This document shows, piece by piece, positions 25,017 through 32,986 of a stretch of 36,608 bases of DNA. Position 1 is the first letter of the stretch. The number at the start of each line of letters is the position of its first letter. Where the stretch lies: positions 1 through 36,608 of the forward strand of contig JAAFHV010000066.1 of assembly GCA_013297655.1 (NCBI GenBank). The letters are read 5' to 3'. A model generated the notes under the pieces. That model made no database searches. It saw only the letters and a list, made by a program, of their open reading frames with translations, and was not told the origin of the DNA. The DNA is from Myxococcales bacterium. Its GTDB lineage: Bacteria > Myxococcota_A > Polyangia > Polyangiales > Polyangiaceae. The position numbers were made by a program, and so were the translations under genes.

Positions 25017-25236
25017 CGGGGTCTCGATACTCAAGCACGAATCGGTGCCATGCGATGCAGCGACCGAACGGGTCGAGGAAGCTCGAGCGGGAAGAGAAGC
25101 CCTCTGTGGGGCCCCGAAATATTAGTAAAATACAGGCTTGGAGCCACTAGAGCATCCGACGGGGGAGACTGGGAACGCCTCCGCGCTCGTGCCGCGCGAC
25201 GGCGTTCCAACCGCGCGGAGCCGACCGGCAGGCTTT

Positions 25237-25371
25237 CCTTTCGTTCGCTCCAAAGGCGCGAGGCCTTTCGTTGGCTCCAAAGGCGCGAGGCCTTTCGTTC
25301 GCTCCAAAGGCGCGAGGCCTTTCGTTCGCTCCAAAGGCGCGAGGCCTTTCGTTGGCTCCAAAGGCGCGAGG
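25237..25371. repeat. Five tandem copies of a 27-bp repeat
   Basis: Units begin at 25237, 25264, 25291, 25318 and 25345, with a decayed sixth at 25372. Each starts CCTTTCGTT, then C or G, GCTCC, and ends in AAAGGCGCGAGG. The only variable base alternates C, G, C, C, G. Within and across units AAAGGC and GCCTTT can pair around a 5-nt loop (GCGAG), so the array could fold into a chain of hairpins. The 27-bp period keeps all frames open but no gene starts or ends cleanly in it. It lies between the HAD phosphatase and the 3' end of the next lipoprotein gene. Confidence 0.9.
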
Positions 25372-25379
25372 CCTTCGCG

Positions 25380-25862
25380 TCAGGGCGCGGTCTCGACCTC
25401 GATGCCCTCGAACCGTATCGATTGCCGGCAAACGTTGCTGACGCAGCCCGCGCCCACACAGGTCGACGTGACCTCGATGTCGACGGTACCGCTGGCGCGC
25501 TCCGCGACGGTGGTGAGGGAGATCGTGGCTTTGCTCGTGTAAGAGGCCTTGTACGGCTGGGTCACGGTGGTGCCCGTGAGCGCGTAGGTGTCACCGGCCT
25601 TCGACCCCGTGTAGGCAGTGCCCCCGACGTCGAGCGCGTAGTCGCTGGGGCCCGTGCGCACGAGGCTCGCGTACTCGACGTTGGAGAAGGCTTCGCTCAC
25701 CGAAGCGGCGGCGACATCGCTGAGGGGTCCTTGCGTACACGTGAAGGTGCGCTCGAGCGGGAAGGAGAGCCGATAGACGGTCTGCGCGTCGGCGCCCGAG
25801 CAGTGAACGCTGCCGAGGGCGAGCACGGTCGTGGCGAGCAGAGTCACCAGGTGACGAGTCAT
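25380..25862 (-). CDS. Lipoprotein of unknown function
   Basis: The product has 160 residues; the ATG at 25862-25860 has AAAGGA upstream. The signal is MTRHLVTLLATTVLALGSVH with lipid Cys21. The mature part is beta-rich, with cysteines at TCTQG, STCVGAGC and NVCRQS that probably form disulphides. Phrases such as YALDVGGTAYTGSKAGDTYA and SKATISLTTVAERASGTVDI look like a small beta sandwich or barrel. No family recognised. Its 3' end abuts the 27-bp tandem repeat array. Confidence 0.75.
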   Translation of the reverse strand: MTRHLVTLLATTVLALGSVHCSGADAQTVYRLSFPLERTFTCTQGPLSDVAAASVSEAFSNVEYASLVRTGPSDYALDVGGTAYTGSKAGDTYALTGTTVTQPYKASYTSKATISLTTVAERASGTVDIEVTSTCVGAGCVSNVCRQSIRFEGIEVETAP

Positions 25863-26003
25863 TTCATGTCCTTTCGTAGAGCGTTGCGTTCGGCTTCCCA
25901 CACGCGCCTTCCTAAGCAGACGATGTGCCATACGAAACCGTAAGAAAACTCGGACGCGGGAGGCGCTTGTGGTCGGAGGTTCACGTCGCGCGCGTCGACG
26001 CGA

Positions 26004-26165
26004 TTACGCGCCGCACGATTTGCGGTCAGCGTCTGCGCGTGGTCGCTCGTAGGAAACGACGAATCCGTTTCTGTCCCGGAAGAGAACCTCTACGCGGTCG
26101 CATCTGCGACCAAGGAACACGAACAGGTGGCCTTCGTACGGGTCGATCTCTCCCTCATGGATACG
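26004..26165 (-). pseudogene. Remnant of an IS66 family orf2 (TnpB) gene
   Basis: The translated minus strand reads IHEGEIDPYEGHLFVF, then LGRRCDRVEVLFRDRNGF and VVSYERP. This is the C-terminal half of the IS66 TnpB/Orf2 family (GHLFVFxxRRxDRVKxLxWDRNGFxxWYxRL). The N-terminal half (DMRKGxDGL) is missing and no other IS66 gene or terminal repeat is visible next to it, so it is a decayed fragment. An open frame from 26219 runs through it but the first ~18 residues do not belong to the family. Confidence 0.75.
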
Positions 26166-26304
26166 AGCGACTGAGGGCGGCCGTGCGCGTGCTCGAGGAG
26201 CCAGCGGCGGCGTCGCCACCTTTCAGGAGCGACCACGCGACGTCGACGATTGGGCTGCCGTCGTCGCGGGGCCGATGTGGCCGCGGAGGTGTACGTTCGT
26301 TTCG

Positions 26305-27954
26305 ATGAAGCGTCCCGCGGTCACCCTGCCAGTGACGAAGTTCTTCGACGGAACGCTGCTCGATCACCGCGGAGGGGCGCGGTTCGACGGCGTCTTCTTC
26401 CTCGATGATCGCCGCCTCCTCGTCCTCGGGCGATCGCGGACCGAGGTCGTCGCGCACCTCTACGAGTTGGACGACGACGGGTGGCGCTGGACGGGACGCC
26501 GGAACGCGCTCCCGCGCAAGACGGCCCCCGAGATCGGCTTCGGAGGCTCGTTCTTCGTCTGCGAGCCGATCGTCGCGCGCCTCGACGACGAGCGGTTCCT
26601 CTGCGTCTGGGTGGGCAGGGCGGAGGCGCAGTCGGCGGTGCTGGACGTTCGTGGCCGTACGCTCACCGACGTCGAGCTCGAGGGGGCGCGTGGCTTCGGG
26701 CAATGTCTCGAAGGTCGAACCTTCGAGGGCGAGGTGGGTGCCCTTCCCATCGTCTTCACCGATCGCACGGACGAGGTGGACCACGCGCCGACGCGGATCA
26801 CCGCGCCAGGCAAGCCTGCGATCGAGGTGGCGGTACACCTGAAGCCGGGCGTCCTCCGGTGGCGCGAGCACCTCGTGGGCTGCGCGGGGTCGACGGTTTA
26901 CGCGGTCGATATGGCGGACGGCCGCGTCGCGCGCACGTGGGACCTCGACCTCCCGAGCGTCTTCATTCGACGCGAAGGTGACCACCTGGTGGCTCGCTCG
27001 CCGCATGCGCAACACGAGCTCGTGCTCTCGTGGGATGCGCCCTCGCGCACGCGTGCGCCGACCGACCCCAACGCCGACGACGATCGGGTCGGCGACCTGC
27101 GTCACGGGCGCGATCCCTCGGGCAAAGGCTGGCAGGTGCGCAACGCGGAGGACGAGGTGCTGCTCGAGGTTCGATCCAAGAGCCGCGTGAGCCCCGCGTA
27201 TCTTCGGTGGGTCAGTCCGACGGGGCGGTGGTGGGCCTTCTGCAACACGCTCGACGACTTCGCGCTCCTCGAGCGCACCGACGCGGGCTTCCGGCTGGTC
27301 CCCCGGACCCACGAGCCCACACCCGAGCAGCGCGCGCGGCTGTCGTACCCCGGCTTCACGCTCGACGCGCGGGCTCCGCTGCGGACCAAGGCGCCGCTCG
27401 GTCTCGCGCTCTTCGAAGCGCTGGTGGAGGCAGGGCTGGCGGAGCCGTTCTCGCTTTCGGCCTTCGCGTTGGCGTTTCCCGATGCGCGTGTGCGTCCCGA
27501 ACGGATGGCGCTCGTGAAGGACGCGGTGCGGTGCGTTCACGTTCTCGCGGAGCAGTCGCCGCGGCTGGCGGAGCTCCGCACCGTGCACCACGAGGTCAAC
27601 GGCAACGCGCTCCACGCGGAGCTTTTTCCCCACTGGGACGGCGAAGACGAGACGTTCGACGTGACCGATCTTTCGGGGATCGAGGTCGCCTCCGGGCTCT
27701 GCGAGGTGTCGCTCGCGCTCGGCGGCTTCGAAGGCCGCGTGGTGGACGTGTCGCCCCTCGCGAAGCTGCCGCACCTGAGGCGGCTCGAGCTGCGTGGTCT
27801 CGTGAAGGGTCTCGAGGCGCTGTCGAGGCACGCGGGCGCGCTCGAGCTCATCGTGCTCGACGAGCCGCCGCCCCCGGCGGTCACGGCAGCGTTGCGAGCA
27901 TCGGGCGTCGAGGTCGTCGTGCGAAGCGCGTCACCGGGCGCCACGGGCCTTTAA
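26305..27954 (+). CDS. Large protein with N-terminal propeller-like and C-terminal leucine-rich regions
   Basis: The product is 549 residues from the ATG 26305 (an ATG at 26275 is also possible). No signal peptide is seen, so it is likely cytoplasmic. The first ~330 residues have repeated beta strands (ARFDGVFFLDDRRLLVLGRS, RFLCVWVGRAE, GSTVYAVDMADGRVARTWDL, YLRWVSPTGRWWAFCNTL), suggestive of a propeller. Residues ~370-440 are helical, and ~470-540 contain leucine-rich-repeat-like phrases (VVDVSPLAKLPHLRRLELRGL, ALELIVLDEPP). This layout resembles TIGR-type multi-repeat myxobacterial hypotheticals, from memory. Function unknown. It is followed 75 bp later by the second Uma2 copy on the same strand. 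Confidence 0.7.
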   Translation: MKRPAVTLPVTKFFDGTLLDHRGGARFDGVFFLDDRRLLVLGRSRTEVVAHLYELDDDGWRWTGRRNALPRKTAPEIGFGGSFFVCEPIVARLDDERFLCVWVGRAEAQSAVLDVRGRTLTDVELEGARGFGQCLEGRTFEGEVGALPIVFTDRTDEVDHAPTRITAPGKPAIEVAVHLKPGVLRWREHLVGCAGSTVYAVDMADGRVARTWDLDLPSVFIRREGDHLVARSPHAQHELVLSWDAPSRTRAPTDPNADDDRVGDLRHGRDPSGKGWQVRNAEDEVLLEVRSKSRVSPAYLRWVSPTGRWWAFCNTLDDFALLERTDAGFRLVPRTHEPTPEQRARLSYPGFTLDARAPLRTKAPLGLALFEALVEAGLAEPFSLSAFALAFPDARVRPERMALVKDAVRCVHVLAEQSPRLAELRTVHHEVNGNALHAELFPHWDGEDETFDVTDLSGIEVASGLCEVSLALGGFEGRVVDVSPLAKLPHLRRLELRGLVKGLEALSRHAGALELIVLDEPPPPAVTAALRASGVEVVVRSASPGATGL

Positions 27955-28029
27955 GCCGTCGCGAGCGGCAGGTCGGGACAGCGCGCCACGAGCCCCGCGA
28001 GCGAGAGCCGCAGTGTTACGCTTCGGACG

Positions 28030-28704
28030 ATGAGCCATTTGCCGCAGCGCCCCCACTCGACCGCGCGCCCGGACCTCCGGTACACGCGTGCGCCGGTGCC
28101 GCTCCATTTTCCGGAAGAGGCCGAGATACCGGAAGGCAAGACGCACCTGACGCTGCGTACGTTCTTGTATCAACTGCTGAAGTTCGCGTTGGGCCCCGCG
28201 CATAGCGTGGGGTCCGAGCAGTTCGTCTACTTCAATGCGGCCGACCCGAAGAAGTGCCTGGCGCCTGATGCGTTCGTGAAGTTGAATGTTCCGGATACGC
28301 AATTTGGCACTTGGAAGACCTGGGAGCGCGGCGGTCCGCCGGACCTCGCGGTCGAGATCGTGAGCCCGAACGAAGACGCCGAGAAGGACTGGAGCGACAA
28401 GCTCGCCCGGTACTTCGAGTGCGGAGTCGTGGAGCTGGTCCGTTTCGACTCTGCTGCGCCCGAGGGCGAGCGCCTTCGCGTGTGGGACCGAATCGACGAC
28501 GACTTGGTCGAGCGGGTGGTGACCTCGGACCGAACGACCTGCTTGACGCTGAACCTGGGCTGGGTGGTCGCGCCCGTCGCAGAAGAGCCGGTAGGGCTTC
28601 GCCTCGAGCGCGCCAACGGCGAGCTGGTGAAGACAGCCGGAGAGGCTGCCGAGGCGCGCGTTCGAGAGCTCGAGGAAGAAGTGCGCCGCTTGCGGGGTGG
28701 GTGA
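28030..28704 (+). CDS. Uma2 family protein (PD-(D/E)XK nuclease fold), intact copy 2
   Basis: The product has 224 residues from the ATG 28030, with an intact N-terminus (MSHLPQRPHSTARPDLRYTR). The core is PDLAVEIVSPNED with the catalytic Asp and Glu, DKLARYFECGV with the Lys, and VELVRFDS. The C-terminus is a coiled coil (RVRELEEEVRRLRGG). It is about 88% similar to copy 1 at 21454, and similarity extends ~60 bp upstream of both starts (cgagcgagagccgcagtg here), so the promoter was copied too. Uma2/DUF820 proteins are predicted endonucleases of unclear function, common and often multicopy in cyanobacteria and myxobacteria. Confidence 0.85.
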   Translation: MSHLPQRPHSTARPDLRYTRAPVPLHFPEEAEIPEGKTHLTLRTFLYQLLKFALGPAHSVGSEQFVYFNAADPKKCLAPDAFVKLNVPDTQFGTWKTWERGGPPDLAVEIVSPNEDAEKDWSDKLARYFECGVVELVRFDSAAPEGERLRVWDRIDDDLVERVVTSDRTTCLTLNLGWVVAPVAEEPVGLRLERANGELVKTAGEAAEARVRELEEEVRRLRGG

Positions 28705-28754
28705 GGGGGGCGGGCGCGCATAAAGAAAAGAGCCCCGCGTTCGTAGGCACCGCC

Positions 28755-30242
28755 TCAGCGAATGAGCTGCGCCACCTTCGCCTGGAAGTTGCGTCGCGGA
28801 AGGCCGACGTCGCCGAGCTCGTCGGCGGCGCTCACCCCGAACGCGGCAACGCTCGACAATGGGTTCGTCCTTAGCTCGCGTGCTTCGATTCCCGTGACTG
28901 CGGTGATGTTCGCCGAGGGCTCGCCCCACGCGAGCTGGTCGAACTTCGTGGCCGTGCGCACGACGTCGGGGAGGACGAGACCGCGGACGCGATTCTCGGC
29001 AGTCCTCGTCGTGAGCGTCAGCCACGCAGACAGGGATGCGCCCCCTTCGGCCTCGCTCCCCAGGACAGTCGTCAGAAATACAGTCCCCGCCGGAAACACG
29101 GCCGAGGGCTGAAATGCGAAGTCGACTGAGCCTGCCGTTCCGCTCGCCCTCCCGTTGAGGAAGTGAGGCCCGATGGTGCCGAGATCGGTCGTGAGGGTGG
29201 CGGACGGGCCCGTCCGGTCGATCAACATGCCGAGGCTGGCGACGTCTTCACCCACGGGCGGGGGGAAGCCAACGGCGACCCAATGCAGCTCGCCATCGTT
29301 GAAGCCGGCGGGGGGACGAATGAACGTTAGCTTGCGCGGGTCGCCTTCGACGCCGCCCACGCTCTGGCGTGGCACGAACGCGGGGAACGCTCCCGCCATC
29401 GTGCTCTGCGTGAAGACGGCATGGGCGCTGAGGGCCAAGGCCTCGGCCCCGGGCGCGCTTCCGGAGAACGTCCACGTCGTCGGTGCGGGCGTCGTCCACG
29501 TGAAGGCCGCGAGCGGCGGGGTGCCGCCGTCTCCAACGTCTACGACCGCGCTGCCGATGGCGCCCGCGGGGAAGACGTCGCCGCCTCCCGCGACGTGCGA
29601 GGTCACGAGAAACCGCGCCTTGCCTCCGGGCTCGACGCAGGCGCGCGCGAAGGTCTGGGGCACGGGCGTGTTGTTCGCCTCTTCGTCCGGCACGTTACCG
29701 AACGCGTTGCACGACCAGAATCGCTTGTGTCGATCGGCAGGCACGGAGGGCGGGACGCTTCGGAGCACGGAGAGCGCAGGGCCGGTGGGGAAGAGGATAG
29801 GGGGCTCGGAAAGCTCCACCGTTTCGCCCGGAGCGACGTCGTCGACCTGGACGATGGTGGCGCCGGCGACGGCGGCGGCCGCGAAGATCACATGAGCACC
29901 GTCGGGCAGCGTCTTGGTCACGGTTTCTCCGGCGGCGATCGGCTCGACGACGGGTTTGTCCGGGGTCTTTAGCGGGTAGAAGACAACGTAGTTGGTAGTC
30001 TTCTCGCCGCCCGCCCTGAGGTTCATGTGCACCGAGACCGTGGTGGGCGGAGGCGGGGCATCTTCTGCCTCCACGCCCGCGTCGGCAGCCGCTTCGACGG
30101 TGGGTGTGGGGTCCGCTCCCGTTCCCGCTTCCGGCGTAGGAGTCGCGTCGACGGCGTCGCTACCACAAGCGACCAGGTGCGATGCGAGGAGCGCGCTGCC
30201 GAGCACCGCGCCAGCGAGCAGAGAACGTCGAGGTGAGGACAT
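28755..30242 (-). CDS. Large lipoprotein of unknown function
   Basis: The product has 495 residues; the ATG at 30242-30240 has GGAGA 8 nt upstream, and a longer frame lacks support. The signal reads SLLAGAVLGSALLASHLVAC (Cys26), followed by a Pro/Thr/Ala linker (~30-70) and then a beta-rich secreted region with few cysteines (FWSCNAFG, RACVEPGG). Phrases such as VSVHMNLRAGGEKTTNYVVF and DDVAPGETVELSEPP suggest immunoglobulin-like or jelly-roll folds. No catalytic motif is visible. It ends 50 bp after the Uma2 gene on the other strand (convergent). Confidence 0.75.
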   Translation of the reverse strand: MSSPRRSLLAGAVLGSALLASHLVACGSDAVDATPTPEAGTGADPTPTVEAAADAGVEAEDAPPPPTTVSVHMNLRAGGEKTTNYVVFYPLKTPDKPVVEPIAAGETVTKTLPDGAHVIFAAAAVAGATIVQVDDVAPGETVELSEPPILFPTGPALSVLRSVPPSVPADRHKRFWSCNAFGNVPDEEANNTPVPQTFARACVEPGGKARFLVTSHVAGGGDVFPAGAIGSAVVDVGDGGTPPLAAFTWTTPAPTTWTFSGSAPGAEALALSAHAVFTQSTMAGAFPAFVPRQSVGGVEGDPRKLTFIRPPAGFNDGELHWVAVGFPPPVGEDVASLGMLIDRTGPSATLTTDLGTIGPHFLNGRASGTAGSVDFAFQPSAVFPAGTVFLTTVLGSEAEGGASLSAWLTLTTRTAENRVRGLVLPDVVRTATKFDQLAWGEPSANITAVTGIEARELRTNPLSSVAAFGVSAADELGDVGLPRRNFQAKVAQLIR

Positions 30243-30273
30243 GATGCGATCTCCGGTTGGGGCTCGGAGGACG

Positions 30274-30776
30274 CTAGCGGCACGCTGGCGGAGACCGGAA
30301 CGGCAATGGCATTCTGTCCGAATTACGATCCTCTCGCGCGCGCGATGGGATCGCAATCTGGCTCTTCGTCAGGTCACACGGACTTTGCATCACGGCGCGG
30401 GCGGCGAGAAAAGCGTTGAGCGCGAGGCCGAGCCCGTTCGGCGTGGTGGCGGTGACCTCGAGCCCGCACCAGTATCCCCGCGCGGCCGCATCCTGGCGAA
30501 CTGGCGCGTCTCGTCCGTGACGACGACGTCGGGGAGCGGCGCGAGCGATTGGAGGAGCGGGCCGGCCATCGCGGCCGACACGTCGAAGAACACGGACGCC
30601 GGCCAGGAGCTCGGAGGCGGGGAGAACACGAGCGCGATGGGTTGGCTCGTGCGGCTATCGCGGTAGTGGCTGCCGTAGAGATGCTTCCAAAGCCGCGAAG
30701 AAGAGAGCGGCGAGCTCTCGTCCATGGGCGGCGGCCCGGAGATGTCGGTGTCGGCGGCGCTCTTCGTGGACTTCAC
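30274..30776 (-). pseudogene. Frameshifted hypothetical gene
   Basis: On the minus strand the frame starting GTG 30776 (MKSTKSAADTDISGPPP, then SSRLWKHLYGSHYRDS and SVFFDVSAAMAGPLLQSL) has strong third-position GC up to about 30480. The bias then moves to the next frame, which continues AARGYWCGLEVTATTP and LGLALNAFLAARAVMQSP to a TAG at 30274. One missing base in the run of four C (plus strand 30476-30479) would join the two parts. No family recognised. A further GC-biased piece upstream (30773-30874, VFLDFHAVCPG) could mean a second break. The shift could be a sequencing error. Confidence 0.4.
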
Positions 30777-31006
30777 GGTGTCACCGATGCGCTGCGAGCG
30801 TTCGCGGCAGCGGCGCCTGGGCAGACCGCGTGGAAGTCGAGGAAGACACCGCGGCGACCGGAGAGAACAGGCAAGCACGCACAGGACGCAAAAGGCTGGG
30901 CTCGCCTTTTGTTCGAGCCGCCGTGGAGGATGCGATCGCAGCGCGCAGAAAACGTTGCGCCGTCCAGCCGATAGCTCGATTTCCATGCTCCTGCTATGAC
31001 CGATGC

Positions 31007-32986
31007 ATGGAACCGCTCACGCCGAGGGCTGCCGCGGATGTCGTGCTCGAGGGACTCGATGCGCAGAAGCGTCGGTTCTCGATCGTAGGCCGCCAGGGTT
31101 CTGGCAAGTCGTCTACGTTGGACGCGATCGGCGCGGGCCTTCGCGACCGGGACACCTACTTCGTCCGCGTCGGCCTCTCTCACGACCAGGACGCGCCGTT
31201 CGCGGCTCTCGTCGACCTGGCATCCCAGCTGTCGCGTTCCTCGTTCGAGCTCCTCGACCTGGTGTGCAATTCGAGGGTGAGCTGGCGCGACAAGCTGACG
31301 GCCGTGACGAACGCGCTCGTGGCTGCCGCGCCTGTCGTTCTGTTCGACGAGCCTCGTTCGCCCGGGACCTCCCTCGGGCGCGGCGTGTTCGCCAGTTGTG
31401 CACACGAGCTGAGCCACGCCATCCTCTCGGCAGAGAAGCTCCAGGTGGTCGCTGGAGAGCAGACACATGGCACCTTCGTTCCTTCGCACACGGTCGTGTC
31501 CGTGCGGCCTACGTCGCTCCCCCGCCAGGTGCTGGAGCGCAACTGGTCGAACAGCGATCTGGCGGCCGCAGCAGCCGACCTTTTGAAGCAGGATGTCGAG
31601 GGGCTCGAGCGCTACTCGCCGCTCGAGCTGCGCCTCGCCGTCGCGTCCGTCGCCCGCGGGACGAGCGCGCGTGACCTCGTGAAGAAGCGGTGGAGCCCGC
31701 CGGAGCTCGTTCGAACAGCGATTGACACGGACGCGCTTCGCACGGCCGTAGCCGAGCTGGCGCTCTACCGCATGGGAGCGCCGCTCGAGGTCGTGCAGGA
31801 GCAGTACGCCAAGGATGGGCTCTTCGCCTTTCTCAGCGATGTTGTCTTCATCGAATCGCCGGCCGGTGCGATCGTGCACGACGTCATCGCCTACGAGGCG
31901 CGCGACCACCGCTGGCTCCCTGAGCCTGGCTCCGAACGAGCGCACGCGAAAATTGCCGCCTGGCACAAAGAGCAGTTCGAGTCCGCGCGAAATGTATCGG
32001 ACGTCGTCAAGGCCACGCGACACGAGATGGAGGTGATTCACCACCTCACCGAGTCTCGCGACGCCACGGCGGTTCTCTCGGCCTCCGTGTTCTTCTCCGA
32101 GCAGTACGATTTGCTCGGCAAGGAGCTCAGCATCGCCAAACGGTACGACGACGCCGTGACGGCATACGAGCGGGCGCTCGAGCACGACTCGAACGACGCG
32201 TACGCACACCACTATCTCGCCTACAACCTCGACGCGCAGGGGAAGCAGCCGAGCCGGGTGAAGACCGCCTACGAAAAGGCTCGCGAGCTTCGTCCCGAGC
32301 GCGCGCGCTACCATGGCCGCTACGCGACTTTCCTCGTCACGGTCGGTCGCATGGGCGAGGCCCAGGACGCGTGGGCACAAGCGCTGAGCCAGCTCGCGTA
32401 CGACGATGGGCTCGACCCGGCCCTCCTCGTGCAGCAAATCTACGCGCCGCTCGCAGCCTTGTTGCTGCACCGCGGGGAGCTCGATTTTGCCGAGCAAGTG
32501 CTCTGCGCGTTTCCCCGTTTCTTTCGCGAGAAGGCGGCGTATCGCGCGCTAGAGCTCCGGCTCGAGCTCCTGCGCGAGGTCGAGGACGAGACAAATGTGT
32601 TTCCTCCTGCTCTCGCGCGAGAGCTGCGCTGGAAGCAGCCCGCGCTCTTCGACAAGCTCGATTCGCGCAAGATCGTTCGGTACCGGCCTGGCCGGATCTG
32701 CAGCGTGACGGAGCGCGGCGTCCGTGTGCTCATGGCGGAGCGCATCGGAGGCGACCCGCCGGACTACGCGTACGTCGACTTTACGGCTGCAGAGCTCGTA
32801 GCGCTCAAGGCCGAGAGGCGAAGCGGCTTTCCGCTCGCCGTAGGAACCTTCGTCGAGCACGTCGTGCTGGACGATGGCAGCGCGCTTCTCTTGGCCTGGC
32901 AGCCGCAAGCGAACGCGCTCCCGCCCCTCGATCTCGGCTTCGCGCCCGACCGCTATATCCGTGCCGCTACCGCAGCTCAGGGCTGA
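31007..32986 (+). CDS. STAND-like P-loop NTPase with TPR-like repeats
   Basis: The product has 659 residues from the ATG at 31007. Walker A GRQGSGKS is at 28-35 and a Walker B-like VVLFDEP at 110-116. Residues ~180-290 look like the helical and winged-helix part that follows STAND/AAA modules (WSPPELVRTAID, RMGAPLEVVQEQYAKDGLFA). Residues ~365-520 contain TPR-like pairs (AKRYDDAVTAYERALEHDSN, GKQPSRVKTAYEKARELRPE, RGELDFAEQVLCAFP), a common sensor arrangement. The last ~100 residues are beta-rich, possibly an OB-like fold (ICSVTERGVRVLMAERIG). The C-terminus overlaps the next gene by 26 nt. The combination suggests a switch NTPase working with the metallo-beta-lactamase-fold protein. Confidence 0.75.
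   Translation: MEPLTPRAAADVVLEGLDAQKRRFSIVGRQGSGKSSTLDAIGAGLRDRDTYFVRVGLSHDQDAPFAALVDLASQLSRSSFELLDLVCNSRVSWRDKLTAVTNALVAAAPVVLFDEPRSPGTSLGRGVFASCAHELSHAILSAEKLQVVAGEQTHGTFVPSHTVVSVRPTSLPRQVLERNWSNSDLAAAAADLLKQDVEGLERYSPLELRLAVASVARGTSARDLVKKRWSPPELVRTAIDTDALRTAVAELALYRMGAPLEVVQEQYAKDGLFAFLSDVVFIESPAGAIVHDVIAYEARDHRWLPEPGSERAHAKIAAWHKEQFESARNVSDVVKATRHEMEVIHHLTESRDATAVLSASVFFSEQYDLLGKELSIAKRYDDAVTAYERALEHDSNDAYAHHYLAYNLDAQGKQPSRVKTAYEKARELRPERARYHGRYATFLVTVGRMGEAQDAWAQALSQLAYDDGLDPALLVQQIYAPLAALLLHRGELDFAEQVLCAFPRFFREKAAYRALELRLELLREVEDETNVFPPALARELRWKQPALFDKLDSRKIVRYRPGRICSVTERGVRVLMAERIGGDPPDYAYVDFTAAELVALKAERRSGFPLAVGTFVEHVVLDDGSALLLAWQPQANALPPLDLGFAPDRYIRAATAAQG

Noticed and set aside
25237-25371. 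CRISPR array
   Set aside because: Units are directly adjacent with no unique spacers, so it is a tandem repeat.
24201-25943. Long plus-strand frame across the HAD gene and the 27-bp repeats
   Set aside because: It is open mainly because the antisense gene and the 27-bp period have no stops in that frame; the sequence is not protein-like.
26155-27831. Long minus-strand frame opposite the 26305 gene
   Set aside because: Arg/His-rich translation typical of an antisense shadow in GC-rich DNA; no motif.
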